The notes beneath the pieces were generated by a model that was not told the origin of the DNA, made no database searches, and worked only from the letters and a program-made list of their open reading frames with translations. Shown one piece after another: positions 60,051 through 64,000 of a DNA stretch of 64,000 nt (the stretch's first letter is position 1; every line of letters starts with the position of its first letter). This DNA comes from Chelonoidis abingdonii. Its lineage: Eukaryota > Chordata > Testudines > Testudinidae. The translations under genes and the position numbers were made by a program. The stretch lies in NCBI RefSeq assembly GCF_003597395.2, contig NC_133770.1:84420851-84484850 (forward strand), in the 5' to 3' direction.

Positions 60051-61479
60051 CTGTGACGAAAGAGAAATATTTTTAAGTTTCATAGTATAGTTAGTAGTAG
60101 TTTGGTTAGTCTTCTTTACCATATAGCTGCTTTTATTATAAGATACTGTTTTCAGTTGCATATAACTTTGCAAAAGGTAAACCATTTGAGTTGAAATTTT
60201 CCACCCTGAATACTTGCCTCAGGCTGAATTTTCTTTCTTTTTTTTTTTTTTTTTTTTTTTTGAAAGTTTCAGCCAAAACAATTGTGGGTGAGATTAGGGG
60301 AAAATCCATTGTTTTTCTTATATTATTCTTACAACCACTGCATTATTTTTTTAGATGCTCTAGTGTCTCCATGCTTTGGAGCGGGGACTTGAAATTTGTC
60401 TGCAGTGTGTGTGTGTGTGAGGGATGTGGCTTTTACTGTTCCCATGAAAAACTGGGCATATTTTCACAAGGTATGAGCCTTGTAAAAAAAATCTCAGCTC
60501 ACACATGATCAAGGGAAACTTCTTAGAGTATGGCTGCTAAAGTCTCCAGAGATTCTATCTGCACTGAGAATGCCCGAGCCCTCCACAGCTCCTTTTGCAG
60601 ACTACACTGTGTGTACTCCACCATGGGGCTGCAGGGGCTGGGCTGAGCAGGACTTTCTATACAATTCACAGGAGTAGTAGACTCCAGAAATGAGAACAGG
60701 GAAACTTTCTCTTGTTCTTCTAGTGCCAGGTAGTGAGCAGCAGAAGAAAGTAGCCTGGCTTAAAATGAAGAGGGGTGAGGCATGTGGGAGACAGTGTTGC
60801 AGGAACCAAAGGGGGGAACATTAGCCAAAAGATGTGGGGGGTGGGAAGTAGGAGATAGGAGTCAGTCGGGGAAGCAGCAGAAGGGGAAGGGGACATGAGC
60901 CAAGGTCTTGGAGGGTATATAGGTGTGAATCTGAGGGAATATTATAGCTGAGGAGAGGACAGGAGCTGGAAATGTACAGATAGGAAGAAAGGTGTACAGA
61001 GATAAACTTGTGGAGGATACAGGGGCAAAACGATCTATAACTTTGGAAAAACACACTACTCTCCAGAACCTGGAACTGAACCAAGAGTCAAGTCTCTACG
61101 TATCTCTATTGTCAGCATATATATGTGAAACCTCTGGCACCGTGTGAGTCTCGTCCCCTTCTAGTAGCTGATCCCCATATTTAGTCTTTTACTACTACCA
61201 CCAGTTACCCCATTAACTAAGTGATAGTGGTCTATGCTATAAAGATCCAAACACTGCTGATAACCCAAGCTGAGGGTCAGTACGGTTCCACAAGATGGAA
61301 TTTCTAGATTTTTTTCCACATTTTTGTAAACTCAGGAAATTAAATTTTAAAAACAATGTGAAAAGAATGTTAAGATTGTAAAGACAAGTTATCAAAAGTT
61401 AGATTTAAGAGTTGCCCATGCAACCTTAATTCACCCTACTTATGTGTAGGCATTATGTTTGTAAGCAGAGACTCTACTA
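60051..61479. other. Intronic sequence with T tract
   Basis: A run of about 24 T lies at 60,237-60,260 and a GT run at 60,403-60,418. No exon supported; the frames at 60,191-60,508 and 60,821-61,084 have no family features. Confidence 0.4.
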
Positions 61480-62528
61480 CTTGTTTCCACAGTTCCCCTG
61501 CCTCTCAGTGCACATGCTCCGCCTTCGGAAATTCTGTGTCCCTGCGGCGCGGCAGAAAAATGCCCTCCCACCCCTTCCTTTTGCTTCCTTGCAGAAAATG
61601 GTTTCCGTGGGGCAGCAAAGAGACGCTGCACCAGCACTCACCCACCCCTCCCCGGCAGCTCGGGCAGTCGGGAAATGAGGTCTGGGGATGCCCCGGCCAC
61701 CCAGGGACCTTTAGTCCCAGCTGGGCGGGGGGGGCGGACAGAGATGGAGTTCCCCCTCCCCCTCCCTGCATGGAGCAGCCAGGACCGGGTCAGCTCAAGC
61801 CTCTGAAACTTCCCCTGGCTGCGGGAAGCTCTGCGCCATGGCGGGGGGGCAGGCTTAGCAGGGGTCTGGATGAGCAGGGTTTGGACGGACGGGGGAGCAG
61901 CTCCCTGTACAGTGACCCTCCCCCCACCTGCACACCCAGAACCCCCGCCCCCCAATCCTGTACCCTACCAAGCATCATCCCCAGGAGCCCCCTACACTTG
62001 GACCCCCACCTCACTGAACCCCAACCAGCTGCACCCTGACCCCTCCACCCAGCCCCACTCCCCCCCACACTGAGCCCTAACCCCGGTCACCTGCACTCCC
62101 GTGCAGAGTCCCATTCCCTCTGCACTCAGAGCCTCTGTGCATTCAGATCCCCCCCTGCACACAGATCCCTCACCGAGCTGCCCGCACCCAGATTGCGCCA
62201 CACAGAAACCTGATACTCCTGAGGGAATTCTACGCCAAAAAATTAAATATTCTGCACAAGAAAATTAAAAATTCTGTGCATAATATTTTAAAATTCTGCA
62301 TATTGTCAAAATAGCACAGAAACACAATAACAATATAATCACACCATTTTCCATTATTTTGGTAATTTATTTCAAAATACTTGTCAGCAGATAACAATGA
62401 TTGGTTATATTGTGTTATTTTGACAAATAAAATATGCAGAATTTTGCAGAATTTTAAAATATTGTGTGTGGCATTTTTAATATTTTCTGTGCAGAATATT
62501 TAATTTTTTGGCACCGAATTCCCTCAGG
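61480..62528. mobile_element. Large hAT-like element with C-rich interior and palindromic end
   Basis: Positions 62,218-62,528 are a clear inverted repeat: 'cctgagggaattc' and 'ccaaaaaattaaatattctg' at the left, mirrored by 'gaatatttaattttttgg' and 'gaattccctcagg' at the right, arms about 95 bases. The preceding C-rich stretch (about 61,680-62,210, with recurring 'cacccagatccc'-like units) belongs, from memory, to the same chelonian repeat. The left boundary near 61,480 is uncertain and no clean target duplication was found. Proline-rich frames here are artefacts. Confidence 0.6.
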
Positions 62529-62679
62529 AGAAACATGTATAGGAATATATAAGTGTGGTGTAGTGAAGGAGGTTATTTTCTGTAAAACCACTTTCTAATT
62601 TGGAGGCAAGGGATTGCAGGGAGAGAAAGGGTCATTTCATGGTTAAGGCAGTACAGTACTGCCCTAGAAAATTTGATTC

Positions 62680-63075
62680 TATCCCTCTCTTTTCCACAGA
62701 GTTCCTATGTGATGCTGGGCAAGTGACTCAAACCAAAAAGTGTTCACAGCTGGCCACTAATTGTCCCTCATTTTCTTGGTGCCTAACATGAGACACTTGG
62801 TGCTATATATGCAGAAATGCAGGGCATTCACAGCTGTGCTCTGAATATATAATGTGCTATAAAACTGTTAAGTACCCTGAAAAATCAGGCCCTCGCTGTC
62901 TCAAGTTGCATGCCTTAAATGAGTGGGTACTTTTAACAATTGTAATCTTTATCTCTCTGTGTCTCAATTCCCCAGTTCTAAAATGGGGATAACACCACCA
63001 CGTAATATCACAGGGGCATTGTGAAGAAAACTAATGTTTGTGCAGTGAATAAGGTCTGGGGCCATACACTGAATA
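62680..63075 (+). repeat. MIR-like SINE interrupted by a MITE
   Basis: The 5' part (62,680-62,735, 'tgatgctgggcaagtgactc') and the 3' part (62,936-63,075, 'ctctctgtgtctcaattccc', 'ctaaaatggggataacacca') are consecutive pieces of one MIR-type SINE. The roughly 200 bases between them are a separate element. Confidence 0.65.
62736..62935. mobile_element. Palindromic MITE inserted in a SINE
   Basis: 'aaagtgttcacagctggcca' and 'cttggtgcctaacatgagac' with the mirrored '...atcaggccctcgctgtctca' and 'agtgggtactttt'. Related to the family at 50,568. It splits the MIR-like SINE. Confidence 0.55.
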
Positions 63076-63309
63076 AGGATGAAAAGAAATATTGAATAAG
63101 TACTCACTGAATGAGGCAGTGATCCTGTGGAAAATACAATGTGATCATGCCATTAAAAACTATCATAAAGCAGAAGGGAGGCACAATTAAGGTAGCAGAG
63201 ACATCCTTAAGTCTGGCATTTCCTAATTATTGAATGTTTGATTTTTGCAGCCTCAAAGTTCTTTTAATGTAGAGGTTTTTTTGATGCAGTAATATAATAA
63301 TAATAAATA

Positions 63310-63770
63310 GTGAAGAGGCCAAACACAGCCCTTGGATGCATAAGAAGGGGAGTATCAAATAGGAATAGAGAGGTGGTATTATTTCTGTATATGGCATTAA
63401 TAAGACTAGGGCCGACGCTACCATTTAGGCAGCCTAGGCAATCGCCTAGGGCACCAGGATTATTGAGGGGGCGGCATTTTGCCGGGGGGGGGGGCGGCTG
63501 GCGGCTCCGGTTGATCTGCCGCAGTCATGCCTGCGGCAGCTCCACCAGAGGCACGGGATCAGCACGGGGGGCGGCGAAATGGCCGTGCGCCTAGGGCGCG
63601 AGAAACCCTGGCGCCGGTCCTGAGTAAGACCATTACTGGAATGCTTTGTTTAGTTTGGTATTCACAGCTGAAAATAATACTGGAAATTGGAAAGGGTTCA
63701 GAAAAGAACTACAAGAATGATCTGAGTTCTGGAAAACTTGCCTTATAGTTAGAGACTATGCAAAAATGAA
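63310..63770 (+). mobile_element. CR1 LINE fragment interrupted by a hAT MITE
   Basis: Left piece (63,310-63,398: 'cccttggatgcataagaagg', 'tatggcattaa') and right piece (63,631-63,770: 'gaaagggttcagaaaagaac', 'aagaatgatctgagttctgg') are parts of one CR1 copy. The element between is listed next. The right edge is approximate. Confidence 0.78.
63407..63622. mobile_element. GC-rich hAT MITE inside CR1
   Basis: 216 bp. Left end 'tagggccgacgctacc', inverted right end 'caggaccggcgccagg'. Flanked by 8-bp repeats 'aataagac' (63,399-63,406) and 'agtaagac' (63,623-63,630), 7 of 8 identical. It contains a run of G at 63,484-63,494. Confidence 0.8.
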
Positions 63771-64000
63771 ATGTAATAGAGAGGGAAAGGTCAATCAAGC
63801 TTTCCTGAGGGTTCAGGTACATTTCTGAGGGAAAGCTATAGTTGGTTCTTATTTTATTCAAACAGATTCACACCTCACTAAAAGAAATGTGATGTTGCAG
63901 GATTAGTAAATTTTGTTAAACAATACTAATTTCTAGTCTTCACTAGAATACAAGACACATTATAGAAAAGGCAAAATGGAAGCTGTGACTTTTTTTTTCC
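63771..64000. other. End of window, intronic
   Basis: No recognised feature; a short T tract lies at the very end. Confidence 0.4.

Noticed and set aside
61455..62039. 194-residue proline-rich frame and its antisense partners
   Set aside because: C-rich repeat interior with frames open on both strands. No domain and no splice context.

Overview
The window looks like intronic and exonic sequence of one vertebrate gene in a sauropsid genome, most likely a turtle. The organism call is inference. It rests on many CR1 LINE copies with the typical 'tctatgattctatga'-type 3' tails, a DIRS-type retrotransposon, several hAT and PIF/Harbinger DNA transposons, MIR-like SINEs, and dispersed families I recognise from chelonian genomes. 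A crocodilian or another amniote is not excluded.

The only host coding sequence I can support is one long exon at 51,707-52,822 (+). It is flanked by a good splice acceptor and donor and encodes the Ser/Thr/Pro-rich ectodomain and the start of the membrane segment of TMEM108 (retrolinkin). Its splice phases (1 and 1), its conserved patches and its length fit the large TMEM108 exon. Neither the short exon carrying the start codon nor the cytoplasmic-tail exons were found, so almost everything else is TMEM108 intron. Nearly all other open frames are short, antisense or inside repeats.

Layout. 1-1.4 kb: CR1 copy cut by the window start. 1.4-19.6 kb: mostly unique intron with three dated hAT MITEs (5.7, 6.9 and 16.2 kb, each with an 8-bp target duplication) and small old palindromic MITEs. 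19.6-27.3 kb: two young, nearly identical 1.09-kb Harbinger elements in opposite orientation, with an older 2-kb relative between them that contains a 319-base assembly gap. 27.3-33.0 kb: a dense nest of repeats (tRNA-like modules in both orientations, LTR-like blocks, CR1 copies, and a nearly perfect 176-base palindrome inside a CR1). 35.1-36.1 kb: CR1. 39.2-42.6 kb: an L1-clade remnant followed by a decayed DIRS element. 47.1-49.4 kb: MITEs and a hAT transposon whose two halves are inverted copies of the transposase 3' end. 51.7-52.8 kb: TMEM108 exon. 53.6-55.2 kb: two CR1 copies. 55.5-63.8 kb: hAT and Harbinger-type MITEs, a split local duplication at 57.7/58.6 kb, a palindromic hAT element at 61.5-62.5 kb, an SINE interrupted by a MITE, and a CR1 interrupted by a hAT MITE.

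There are no rRNA or tRNA genes I can support, no CRISPR, and no operon-like structure. The main biology is a neuronal membrane-protein gene whose introns record repeated, nested transposon insertion.
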